Shown one piece after another: positions 1 through 6,322 of a stretch of DNA of 8,658 nt (position 1 is the stretch's first letter; every line of letters starts with the position of its first letter). The DNA lies in assembly GCA_943357275.1 (NCBI GenBank), contig CALRGL010000046.1:1-8658 (forward strand). Reading direction: 5' to 3'. The DNA is from Candidatus Uhrbacteria bacterium RIFOXYB12_FULL_58_10 (GTDB taxonomy: Bacteria; Patescibacteriota; Patescibacteriia; UBA9934; GWF2-40-263). The position numbers and the translations under genes were made by a program. The notes beneath the pieces were generated by a model. The model saw only the letters and a list, made by a program, of their open reading frames with translations. It was not told the origin of the DNA and searched no databases.

Positions 1-85
1 GGAGCGTAACCAAATCAGGCTCGGTGTAATTTGCTTTTACGAGTGTTTCAAGGTCTGCGTACGTATGGATGACATTCACTGGCAT
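1..85 (-). CDS. possible hypothetical protein, N-terminal fragment (runs off left edge)
   Basis: Reading leftward from an ATG at 85, the minus strand stays open for 28 codons to the window edge. It gives MPVNVIHTYADLETLVKANY followed by TEPDLVTL. The composition is protein-like: hydrophobic beta-like start, acidic helix, no rare-residue runs. The frame is also open upstream of the ATG as far as a stop at 143-145, but no other ATG lies in that stretch. No Shine-Dalgarno sequence precedes it. A promoter-like TTTACA/TATCGT pair would place the transcript start only about 5 bases upstream of the ATG, so translation would be nearly leaderless. The family is not recognised. It would be divergent to the plus-strand gene at 188. 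The fragment is too short to exclude chance. Confidence 0.45.
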   Translation of the reverse strand, partial: MPVNVIHTYADLETLVKANYTEPDLVTL

Positions 86-126
86 AGGTATGAAGTACGA
101 TACTACCCAGTGTACGGATGTGTAAA
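75..126. promoter_or_regulatory. possible divergent promoter region
   Basis: For the minus-strand gene, TTTACA (121-126 read on the minus strand) lies 18 bases from TATCGT (97-102). For the plus-strand gene, TTCACT (75-80) lies 18 bases from GATACT (99-104). These match the sigma-70 consensus at 5/6 and 4/6, and at 4/6 and 4/6, so they are only suggestive. The placement between two outward-facing reading frames is the main support. Confidence 0.25.
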
Positions 127-161
127 GGTCTTCGAGAGATCTTTACAGACTTTTCGAAAGA

Positions 162-168
162 GAGGAGG
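162..168 (+). promoter_or_regulatory. strong Shine-Dalgarno sequence at unusual distance
   Basis: GAGGAGG is a near-perfect anti-16S match, but it ends 19 bases before the first sensible ATG (188), which is longer than normal. An in-frame TTG at 179 lies 10 bases downstream and would add only Leu-Gly-His to the product (initiating as Met). The true start may therefore be TTG 179 rather than ATG 188. Confidence 0.5.
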
Positions 169-187
169 TTTGATAAACTTGGGGCAT

Positions 188-811
188 ATGAATGAACAAG
201 GACCCAGTCCAGCAGAGTTAGTCGCGATTGAACAAGCGGAAAAAGCTAAAGCTGAAAGACCAGAAACAGGAACAGATCATTGGTATCAAGATCCAGATGT
301 TCTTACAACGATGACGGATGAGGAAAAGAGACAACATGAAATACAGGATGAAGCTCAAAAGGAAAAAGCACGAGTTGAGGCCATTGCCGCCGCAGAACGA
401 GCAGAAGCAGGACAAACAGCGGATCAACGAGTGGCAACAGGTCCTGTGAATAAAGTCTATCTTGGAAAAGGGCATCCAAAGTTGAAATTGGCTGGAGCTG
501 TTGGACTTGGCAGTCTTGCCATGTTTGGGGGGTGGGCAATCAAAAAGACGGCACACGGAATTGATAAAGTTGGACATTGGTTGAATAGTAAGATTGATGG
601 TTGGATTAAGAAAGGAAAAGAAGATGCGCAAATTAATCTGTTTGGACTCAAATTGAATCCTGCTAAATGGGTAGGTTCCGTTTTGGATCTTGGAGGAAAA
701 ATGGTTAACTGGGGTTTGAAAAAGGTTAATGTGGATTTGAGTACGACCCTTGGACAAGATGAAGCAAAAGCAAATCAGAAACTTCCAAACAAGGATGGAA
801 AGAAAAAATAA
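188..811 (+). CDS. hypothetical protein with charged helical N-terminus and one hydrophobic segment
   Basis: This encodes 207 residues of unknown function. Residues 10-80 are rich in Ala, Glu, Lys and Gln with few hydrophobics, consistent with a long exposed helix or coiled coil (for example EEKRQHEIQDEAQKEKARVE). Residues 100-118 are a Gly/Ala-rich hydrophobic stretch (LAGAVGLGSLAMFGGWAI) that could cross or dip into the membrane once. Residues 119-180 carry spaced Trp and Lys in amphipathic patterns (GHWLNSKIDGWIKKG, KWVGSVLDL, MVNWGLKKV), suggesting membrane-surface helices. The tail is Lys-rich. There is no signal peptide at the start. ATG 188 is chosen because the frame farther upstream (an ATG at 65) covers the divergent gene start; TTG 179 is a real alternative given the Shine-Dalgarno at 162-168. 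The gene converges on topA and ends at a shared terminator. I do not recognise the family; membrane association is an inference. Confidence 0.75.
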   Translation: MNEQGPSPAELVAIEQAEKAKAERPETGTDHWYQDPDVLTTMTDEEKRQHEIQDEAQKEKARVEAIAAAERAEAGQTADQRVATGPVNKVYLGKGHPKLKLAGAVGLGSLAMFGGWAIKKTAHGIDKVGHWLNSKIDGWIKKGKEDAQINLFGLKLNPAKWVGSVLDLGGKMVNWGLKKVNVDLSTTLGQDEAKANQKLPNKDGKKK

Positions 812-816
812 AACAA

Positions 817-844
817 AAGAAGCGGTTAGGACCGCTTCTTTTTT
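817..844. terminator. bidirectional intrinsic terminator shared by convergent genes
   Basis: A perfect 10-bp stem (AAGAAGCGGT, 817-826, with ACCGCTTCTT, 831-840) has a 4-base loop. On the plus strand the U-run begins within the stem end and continues through 844. On the minus strand the stem is followed by a T-rich tail (TTTTGTTTTATTTTTTC), so the hairpin can terminate both directions. It begins 6 bases after the stop of the plus-strand hypothetical gene. The last residues and the stop codon of topA are encoded inside it: the stop is at 826-828, at the junction of left arm and loop, and KKRS lies in 829-840. Confidence 0.9.
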
Positions 845-3117
845 GTTGGTGTTTTTTTGAATCGACTTGGGGGAGCTTCCCGTTTTGCAGCAAGCAGTTC
901 AATGGCTTGCTCGCGTGTGACGGTTGTAGGATCAATGGCCTTTTTGATGGACATGTTTGTTGTTCCATCTGTGACATACGGTCCATAGCGTCCATGTCGT
1001 ACGGTAATTGCACCGTGGCTGACGGGATCTTCTCCAAGTTCTGCAATCGGTGTAGCTTGTTTCGCCTTGCGTTCAGTGGCTTCTGTAATCAGTCGTTTGG
1101 CTGTTTCAAGGTCGATGGTCACAGGGCTTAGATCAACTCCTAGTGACGCAGAAACTTCTCCACATCTTACATAAGGACCAAATCGTCCAACGGCCACTAC
1201 TAGAGGCTCTCCTTTTTCATCGGTTCCAAGTGTCTTTGGAAATTGGAGACAGTTGAGCGCGTCTTGAAGCGTGGCGGATTCGGCGTTCATGTCTTTGAGA
1301 AGCGAGGCACTCTTTGGTTTTGGTTTGCCTGCGTCTTTGTCTTCTTCAGAATATTCGCCGATCTGCACAAACGATCCAAAACGTCCGTTTCGTAAGATGA
1401 TATCCATTCCCGTTGCTGGATCTTTTCCAAGCACACGATCTGGCATGATATCGCCTCGATCGAGTTGTTTGGTTTTATCAACGAGGTTTTGATGAAACGG
1501 TCTGTAAAATGCTTCGAGCATGGGAACCCATTCAATGGTTCCTTCCGCGATTTCATCGAGTGTTTTTTCGAGCTGTGCCGTGAAGGCAAAGTCGACAATA
1601 TTCTGAAAATGCTCGACAAGCAAATCGTTCACGATAAAAGCGATGTCTGTTGGAAAGAGTTTTTTCTGATCATCGCGATCCACATATCCTCGATCAATAA
1701 TCGTTCCAATGGTTGGGGCGTACGTGGAAGGTCGTCCAATGCCATATTCTTCCAAAGACTTCACCAAGGTTGCGTCAGAATAGCGTGCAGGTGGTTCTGT
1801 GAAGTGTTGATTTGGAACAATGCTCTTGGTATCGACTTTGTCGTTTAGAGCGAGTTCAGGCAAAAACTTTTCTTTCGTGGCTTGATAGATTTTTGTGAAT
1901 CCATCAAAGGCAACACTCGAACCGTTTGCTCGAAAGACGTATTGCTTTGCTTGAACATCCACAGAGATACGATCTAATTTTGCGGAAGGAAGTTGTGAAG
2001 CAACCGTTCGTCTCCAAATGAGATCGTAGAGGCGCCATTCGCCGGATTCTAAGACTCCTTTGAGTGAACTTGGGTGCGAGGTTACTTCGGTTGGACGGAT
2101 GGCTTCGTGCGCTTCCTGTGCGCCTTTTTTGTTTGTAACGTAGTGGACTGCTCCGGTTGCGTAGTTGGCACCGTATTCTTGTTTGATGTAGTCCTGTGCT
2201 TCTGTTAAAAACTTTTCTGCTAAGTTCAATGAGTCTGTACGCATGTAGGTAATGCGTCCTGTTTCATAGAGCTTTTGTGCAAGCGTCATGGTTTGCTTTG
2301 CACTGAATCCAAGTTTGTTGTTTGCGTCGATTTGAAGCGAGGAAGTCGTATAAGGTTTTGGGGGAGCTTTGGAAACTTGTTTTTTCTCGATGTTGGTAAT
2401 CGTCGCTTCTGCGCCGGTTAAATCTTCTACAAGTTTCTGGGCTTGCTCACCTGACTTGATTCCAAGCTTTTCAATTTTTTCTTCTCCAATGGAAATGAGT
2501 TTTCCTGGAAAAAGCATTTGATCTTTTTCAAATTCAGCATCAACAGACCAATACTCTTCCACATTAAACGCTCGTCGTTCACGTTCGCGTTCGACAATCA
2601 GTCGCATCGCAACAGACTGAACACGTCCAGCACTGAGTCCACGTCGAACTTTTTGCCACAAGAATGGTGAGAGTTCGTAACCAACAAGTCGATCTAAAAT
2701 ACGTCGTGTTTGTTGAGCGTCGACCAAGTGTTGATCAAGTCGTCGTGGGTGAGCAAGCGCTTCTTCGATCGCATTTTTTGTGATTTCGTGAAAGACGATG
2801 CGTTTTGTTTCGTCTGCCTTGAGTTTCAACACTTCTGCTAAGTGCCAAGCAATGGCTTCTCCTTCGCGGTCTTCGTCGGTTGCTAGGATGACTTCATCAA
2901 CTTCTTTTGCAATTTTTTTCAAATCCGCAACTTGTTTTTTTGCTTTGGTTGGAATTTGATAGGTTGGTTCAAAATTGTGATCAACATCAACACCGATTTT
3001 GCTTTTTGGTAAATCGCGAACGTGACCAAAGGAAGAAAGGACTTTGTAATCCTTTCCTAAAAATTTGGCGATCGTTTTTGCTTTTGTGGGAGACTCGACA
3101 ATCACGAGTGTTTTCAT
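826..3117 (-). CDS. topA: DNA topoisomerase I (type IA)
   Basis: This enzyme relaxes negatively supercoiled DNA by cutting and resealing one strand through a 5'-phosphotyrosine intermediate. It is 763 residues long. The Toprim domain is at the N-terminus (residues 1-110): Glu8 in VIVESPTKA and the metal-binding DEDREGE (Asp81, Asp83, Glu85). The central gate domain contains GRVQSVAMRL (164-173) and the active-site motif ITYMRTDS, with Tyr291 as nucleophile and Arg293 beside it. YGIGRPSTYAPTI (458-470) is another family signature. The C-terminus carries three repeats with GRFGSFVQIG, GRFGPYVRCG and GRYGPYVTDG (578, 644, 709), the topoisomerase C-terminal repeat type. There are no Cys4 zinc ribbons, unlike E. 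coli. The tail is Lys/Arg-rich. The ATG overlaps the dprA stop by 4 bases (ATGA), indicating translational coupling. A GGAGG lies 18 bases upstream, too far for an ordinary ribosome binding site. It is the last gene of the cluster. Confidence 0.98.
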   Translation of the reverse strand: MKTLVIVESPTKAKTIAKFLGKDYKVLSSFGHVRDLPKSKIGVDVDHNFEPTYQIPTKAKKQVADLKKIAKEVDEVILATDEDREGEAIAWHLAEVLKLKADETKRIVFHEITKNAIEEALAHPRRLDQHLVDAQQTRRILDRLVGYELSPFLWQKVRRGLSAGRVQSVAMRLIVERERERRAFNVEEYWSVDAEFEKDQMLFPGKLISIGEEKIEKLGIKSGEQAQKLVEDLTGAEATITNIEKKQVSKAPPKPYTTSSLQIDANNKLGFSAKQTMTLAQKLYETGRITYMRTDSLNLAEKFLTEAQDYIKQEYGANYATGAVHYVTNKKGAQEAHEAIRPTEVTSHPSSLKGVLESGEWRLYDLIWRRTVASQLPSAKLDRISVDVQAKQYVFRANGSSVAFDGFTKIYQATKEKFLPELALNDKVDTKSIVPNQHFTEPPARYSDATLVKSLEEYGIGRPSTYAPTIGTIIDRGYVDRDDQKKLFPTDIAFIVNDLLVEHFQNIVDFAFTAQLEKTLDEIAEGTIEWVPMLEAFYRPFHQNLVDKTKQLDRGDIMPDRVLGKDPATGMDIILRNGRFGSFVQIGEYSEEDKDAGKPKPKSASLLKDMNAESATLQDALNCLQFPKTLGTDEKGEPLVVAVGRFGPYVRCGEVSASLGVDLSPVTIDLETAKRLITEATERKAKQATPIAELGEDPVSHGAITVRHGRYGPYVTDGTTNMSIKKAIDPTTVTREQAIELLAAKREAPPSRFKKTPTKKKRS

Positions 3118-4193
3118 ACGAGGGAATAATACCGACCTCCGTCATGTCGCGCAACTCCTTTCATTTCAAGAATGGTCAGAGTGCTTAAAACAACGTGAAT
3201 AGGTAAGGTGGATAATCGAACAAGTTCGTCGATATGTTTTGACTGACTGTGCAGATGTGCGATCAGTTGTGCCTCTTCTGGATTCTGCGGTTGATAGGTT
3301 GCCGCCAGTTTTGTTGGCTTGAGTGTGACACCGAAAATGTCTGTTGGTTCTGTGACCGCGATCGCACCTTGTTTGATGAGATTGTTTGGTCCTTCGCTCA
3401 TCGGAGCGTCGATAGGTCCAGGGATTGCATAGACGTCACGTCCTGACTCTAGTGCCGACTTTGCGGTGATGAGTGAACCAGAGGCAAGGGCAGCTTCCAC
3501 GACCAAGACACCATGACACATCCCAGCAATAATGCGATTGCGCATAGGGAAATGTTGTTTGAGCGGGGGAGTGCCGATGGGAAACTCAGACAGGAGTGCA
3601 CCACCTTTGGCGAGAATGGCTGTGGAAAGGGCTCGGTGTTGAGAAGGGTAAATCGATTCTTGATCGACACCACTTCCAAGCACGGCAAGTGTAATTCCGT
3701 CAGCGCGTAAACACGTGTGATGAGCTTCTGCGTCGATGCCGTAAGCCAGACCGCTCACAATGACCACGCCCACGCGAGCAAGCGGATCAATCATGCGTTC
3801 AACCGCACGTTTTCCGTAGGCCGTTGATTTGCGTGAGCCAACCACGGCAAGATGTTTTACTTCGTGTGGTGGTAATCGTCCGCGAATAAACAAGATTGCA
3901 GGAGGGTCGTAAATTTCTTTTAAGAGTTTTGGATAGCGAGGGTCTTTGATGGTAATGGCTTCCACCTGATGTTTTACTAATAGTTCTAATTCCCTTTGTG
4001 GATCTAGGTGAATGCGTTCTTGAAGGAATCGACTGACGATCTGTGGTTCAATACCTGCTTCAATAAGTTGTGCGGCACCCGCTTCAAATGCGGCCTTCAT
4101 ATCTGAAAAACGGCGGGAAAGTTTCCCAAGCCGTACGGATCCAAATGGATGAAAGCGCGTAAGAGCAACCCAGTAGGCAAGATCATCAGACAT
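3114..4193 (-). CDS. dprA: DNA-processing protein DprA/Smf
   Basis: DprA binds incoming single-stranded DNA during natural transformation and loads RecA on it. The 359-residue product has the full family layout. Residues 1-60 form a helical SAM/HhH-like region. A Rossmann-like DprA core spans about 80-290 with VVGSRKSTAYG (117-127), SGLAYGIDAEAH (147-158), LGSGVD and YPSQH, then FPMRNRIIAG (215-224), EAALASGSLITA (233-244) and AIPGPID (256-262). A C-terminal winged-helix domain (about 303-359) ends in GGRYYSLV. The start is ATG 4193 (MSDDLAYWVALTRF). An upstream in-frame ATG at 4280 is rejected because it adds 29 non-conserved residues inside pth. The start overlaps the pth stop by 8 bases, and no Shine-Dalgarno is visible, so reinitiation after pth is likely. 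The stop overlaps the topA start. Presence of dprA suggests DNA uptake ability or a recombination role, but no com genes are in view. Confidence 0.97.
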   Translation of the reverse strand: MSDDLAYWVALTRFHPFGSVRLGKLSRRFSDMKAAFEAGAAQLIEAGIEPQIVSRFLQERIHLDPQRELELLVKHQVEAITIKDPRYPKLLKEIYDPPAILFIRGRLPPHEVKHLAVVGSRKSTAYGKRAVERMIDPLARVGVVIVSGLAYGIDAEAHHTCLRADGITLAVLGSGVDQESIYPSQHRALSTAILAKGGALLSEFPIGTPPLKQHFPMRNRIIAGMCHGVLVVEAALASGSLITAKSALESGRDVYAIPGPIDAPMSEGPNNLIKQGAIAVTEPTDIFGVTLKPTKLAATYQPQNPEEAQLIAHLHSQSKHIDELVRLSTLPIHVVLSTLTILEMKGVARHDGGRYYSLV

Positions 4194-4716
4194 AGGTGAG
4201 TACTTGGTTGATTGCTTCGTCGATGTATTTTGGAAGAACTTCTTGTTCAGAGTGACTCCATGGCTGAAGCACAAAGGCATCTAACGGAATATCTGAATGT
4301 GATGGTCGACCAATGCCAAATCGGATACGAGCAATGTTCGTACCAGCTGGAAAGAGATCTAAGATGGATCCCATCCCTTTTTGTCCAGCAGAACCACCAC
4401 CACCTTTGTAACGCACTTCGCCAAAGGGAAGATCTGCGTCGTCATAGATAACGATAATATCTTCCGCATGCACAGGAAATTTATTCATGATCGCCTGGAC
4501 GGATCGTCCACTTGCATTCATGAAGGTTTGAGGTTTACAAAGCAAGATACGCTTCTCATTGATTTCCCCTTCGGCAAGTTCTGCACTGATAGCTCGTTTT
4601 GATCGAAAGGAAAGGTTGAATTTGTGTGCAAGCGCGTCGACAACAAGAAACCCAGCATTATGCCGAGTTTTTTCGTATTCTGTTCCGGGATTTCCCAGAC
4701 CAACAAGTAATTTCAT
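4186..4716 (-). CDS. pth: peptidyl-tRNA hydrolase (Pth family), with an altered conserved motif
   Basis: Pth cleaves the ester bond of peptidyl-tRNA dropped from stalled ribosomes, recycling tRNA in the cytoplasm. At 176 residues it is slightly shorter than E. coli Pth (about 194). Visible landmarks are VGLGNPG (5-11, Asn9), TRHNAGF with the catalytic His19, KPQTFMN (61-67, Asn67) and YDDADLPFG (91-99) with the Asp that supports the catalytic His. The next landmark is unusual. Most Pth proteins have GGHNG, whose Asn (E. coli Asn114) contacts tRNA; here the aligned stretch reads SAGQKGMGSI (109-118), with Gln-Lys in place of His-Asn. All other catalytic residues are kept, so the enzyme is probably active. 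The gene follows der by 23 bases without a clear ribosome binding site and overlaps dprA by 8 bases. Confidence 0.95.
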   Translation of the reverse strand: MKLLVGLGNPGTEYEKTRHNAGFLVVDALAHKFNLSFRSKRAISAELAEGEINEKRILLCKPQTFMNASGRSVQAIMNKFPVHAEDIIVIYDDADLPFGEVRYKGGGGSAGQKGMGSILDLFPAGTNIARIRFGIGRPSHSDIPLDAFVLQPWSHSEQEVLPKYIDEAINQVLTYV

Positions 4717-4739
4717 ACGGGAGAGATCACGGTAAAAAG

Positions 4740-6107
4740 TTATTTGGCACCAGCGGAAACAAGACGCACTTGAATCCGAACCGGTGTTCCTGTAAGACCA
4801 AATTTTTCTCGCAATTTGTTTTGTAAATAAGTGACGTACGCTGCGGCAAGGTTGTCTTCGCGTTGACCTTTGATAATGAGGTCAAAGGTTGGTGGACGAG
4901 AACTGGTTTGTTTGAGATCGAGGAGTTTTGGAGCTTTTGATCCTTTTCCAACTTTTGGTTTGTAGATGGTTGTGGCTTCTTTGAGGAAGTCTTTCAAATC
5001 TTGTTCTGGAACTGTCACGTTGCGGTTTGCGGCAACTTCGTCAATGACTGTAAAGAGATCATGAACACGTTGCTTGGTTAGTGCGCTGACAAACGTAAGA
5101 GGTGCCCATTTCAAAAATGGGAAACATGCGGCAAAGTATTCGCGGAAGCGATTCATGGTGACGGTATTTTTTTCAGGAATCAAATCCCACTTGTTCACAA
5201 CAATCACAACACCACTTCCTGAACCTTTGAGGAGTCCTGCAAGCACACGTTCTTGTGTTCCAATCGGTTCGTTTGCTTCAATAACAAGAAGCGTTACGTC
5301 TGCTGATTGAATAATAAGTTTGTTTCGATCAACAGCGGCTTGTTCTAGTCCACCGGCTTTGCGTACTTTTGCTTTCTTACGCATTCCTGCTGTGTCGATA
5401 AAGATGTATTGCTTTTTGTTGAAGTTCACCAAGGTGTCGTTTGGTTCGCGTGTTGTGTGTGCGATCGGGCTTGTAATAAAACGTTCCTCACCAAGAATCG
5501 TGTTGAGGAGTGTAGACTTTCCAACGTTTGGTTTTCCAATAACCGCGACACGCGTTGCATTGATCACTTGTGACTCAATCGGTGGTTTACCTTGTTCAAT
5601 GAGTTTGACATACATCTCATCCAACAAGTCTCCAATGCCTGCACCACGAAGCGCAGAAACAGCAATCGGAATAGGAAGACCTCCCATACGCCATTCACGA
5701 TCTTCAACGCTGACACGTTCTTGTGCGCGCTCTGCTTTGTTTGCAACCACAATAACGGGTTTCTTTGTTCGACTCAGCATACGAGCAAGATCCTGTTCTT
5801 GTGGAAGAGGTCCGGCTTTTACGTCTACAACAAATAAAATCAAGTCGGCTTTTTCAATCGCAAGATGAGCTTGTTTGACCACGTTGCGTTCGATTTCGTT
5901 TTCATTTTTGATATCAAGTCCACCCGTGTCTACGATACGAATAATTTTTCCACGCCAAATACATTCGCCTTCATTGCGATCGCGGGTTGTGCCAGCTTGT
6001 TTGCTGACGAGTGCCTTTGGTTGCTCGAGAAGACGATTGAAAAGCGTAGACTTTCCAACGTTGGTTCGACCAACGAGCACGACGGTAGGGGCTTTTGTTT
6101 GAGACAT
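4740..6107 (-). CDS. der: ribosome biogenesis GTPase Der (EngA)
   Basis: Der is a tandem GTPase required for assembly of the large ribosomal subunit. The product has 455 residues, a normal length. The first G domain has GRTNVGKS (13-20), AGTTRDR (38-44), DTGG (60-63), NKAE (123-126) and SAL (151-153). The second has GKPNVGKS (191-198), HTTRE (217-221), DTAG (238-241), NKWD (305-308) and SAL (341-343). A KH-like RNA-binding domain covers about 365-450 (PTFDLIIKG, LREKFGLTGTPVRIQVR). The G4 motif of domain 1 is NKAE rather than NKxD, a variant I recall from other Der proteins. ATG 6107 is chosen because Der normally begins a few residues before its first P-loop. An in-frame ATG at 6161 would add 18 non-conserved residues and lies inside the stem of the leader hairpin. 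It is the first gene of the cluster, preceded by its own promoter and a long hairpin leader. Confidence 0.98.
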   Translation of the reverse strand: MSQTKAPTVVLVGRTNVGKSTLFNRLLEQPKALVSKQAGTTRDRNEGECIWRGKIIRIVDTGGLDIKNENEIERNVVKQAHLAIEKADLILFVVDVKAGPLPQEQDLARMLSRTKKPVIVVANKAERAQERVSVEDREWRMGGLPIPIAVSALRGAGIGDLLDEMYVKLIEQGKPPIESQVINATRVAVIGKPNVGKSTLLNTILGEERFITSPIAHTTREPNDTLVNFNKKQYIFIDTAGMRKKAKVRKAGGLEQAAVDRNKLIIQSADVTLLVIEANEPIGTQERVLAGLLKGSGSGVVIVVNKWDLIPEKNTVTMNRFREYFAACFPFLKWAPLTFVSALTKQRVHDLFTVIDEVAANRNVTVPEQDLKDFLKEATTIYKPKVGKGSKAPKLLDLKQTSSRPPTFDLIIKGQREDNLAAAYVTYLQNKLREKFGLTGTPVRIQVRLVSAGAK

Positions 6108-6131
6108 AGGATGTATTTCTTCTTTGGTGAA

Positions 6132-6260
6132 GAGACCTCTCAAAAAATGGTGAGATTTCATTGAACGGGCTGTTGAGCCTCAGGAAAGGTAGGGGAACCT
6201 ACCTTGAGTGAGGTCAACGGGCGCCCGTGAAATGAAAGATCGCCGTTTTTCAGAGGTCTC
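6132..6260 (-). ncRNA. long rod-like hairpin leader of the der operon (or embedded small RNA)
   Basis: This is a 129-base imperfect inverted repeat. Pairing segments from outside to apex are GAGACCTCT (6132-6140) with AGAGGTCTC (6252-6260), an A5/T5 pair, TTTCATT (6156-6162) with AATGAAA (6231-6237), ACGGGC (6165-6170) with GCCCGT (6223-6228), TTGA (6173-6176) with TCAA (6214-6217), CCTCA (6178-6182) with TGAGG (6209-6213), and AAGGTAGG (6186-6193) with CCTACCTT (6198-6205) around a 4-base loop. This gives about 48 pairs interrupted by small internal loops. Read on the minus strand it would form nearly all of the der 5' leader: it begins a few bases after the predicted transcription start and ends 24 bases before the der ATG. 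Function is unknown; a cis-regulatory leader, stabilising 5' hairpin, processed small RNA or hairpin-type repeat are all possible. No terminal duplication suggesting transposition was seen. The structure is certain as sequence; the RNA role is inference. Confidence 0.65.
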
Positions 6261-6269
6261 CGCGTTTCT

Positions 6270-6297
6270 ATTGTAGCGGATAGGGGCTAGAGAACAA
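6270..6297 (-). promoter_or_regulatory. probable promoter of the der-pth-dprA-topA operon
   Basis: On the minus strand TACAAT (6270-6275), a 5/6 match to the -10 consensus, lies 16 bases downstream of TTGTTC (6292-6297), a weak -35. The predicted transcript start is near 6263, just outside the base of the long hairpin. The -35 lies within the T-rich tail of the preceding terminator, so transcription of der would restart immediately after the LCP gene ends. Confidence 0.55.
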
Positions 6298-6320
6298 AAC
6301 ACGACCCGAATGGTCGTGTT
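6291..6320 (-). terminator. intrinsic terminator after the LCP gene
   Basis: A 9-bp perfect stem (AACACGACC, 6298-6306, with GGTCGTGTT, 6312-6320) has a 5-base loop. In the minus direction it is followed by TTTTGTTC. It lies 2 bases past the LCP stop codon (6323-6325), so it separates the LCP transcript from the der operon. Confidence 0.85.
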
Positions 6321-6322
6321 AC

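Noticed and set aside
218..757. 179-codon open frame on the minus strand opposite the plus-strand hypothetical gene
   Set aside because: Its translation is rich in Phe, Ser, Cys and Ile in the pattern expected from reading a Lys/Glu/Ala-rich gene backwards. It has no ribosome binding site and lies upstream of no fitting promoter.
1465..1848. 127-codon plus-strand open frame inside topA
   Set aside because: It is antisense to conserved topoisomerase sequence, with Cys/Phe/Ile-rich shadow composition and no supporting signals.
3114..4190. UGA recoding (as in Gracilibacteria/Absconditabacteria)
   Set aside because: pth and dprA both end at TGA exactly where the protein families end and overlap the next start codon. 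No gene in the window needs UGA to be read as an amino acid.
4194..4280. Longer dprA start at ATG 4280
   Set aside because: It would add 29 residues encoded inside pth, with no conservation or ribosome binding site. ATG 4193 gives the usual 8-base overlap and a normal N-terminus.
5730..5750. NKAE instead of NKxD in the first G domain of Der as a sign of lost nucleotide specificity
   Set aside because: I recall similar Glu variants in the first G domain of Der proteins elsewhere, and all other GTPase motifs are intact, so it is not strong evidence of altered function.
5320..5868. 182-codon plus-strand open frame inside der
   Set aside because: It is the antisense shadow of a strongly conserved GTPase. 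Its composition (Ser/Arg/Thr-rich) mirrors the der codons and it has no initiation signals.
6108..6161. Longer der start at ATG 6161
   Set aside because: The extra 18 residues are not typical of Der, the ATG lies inside a strong hairpin stem, and family members normally start just before the first P-loop, as from ATG 6107.
6132..6260. Signal recognition particle RNA or 6S RNA at the der leader hairpin
   Set aside because: The apical region lacks the SRP domain IV internal loops around a GNRA-type tetraloop, and there is no large central bubble as in 6S RNA. Only the overall rod shape is similar.
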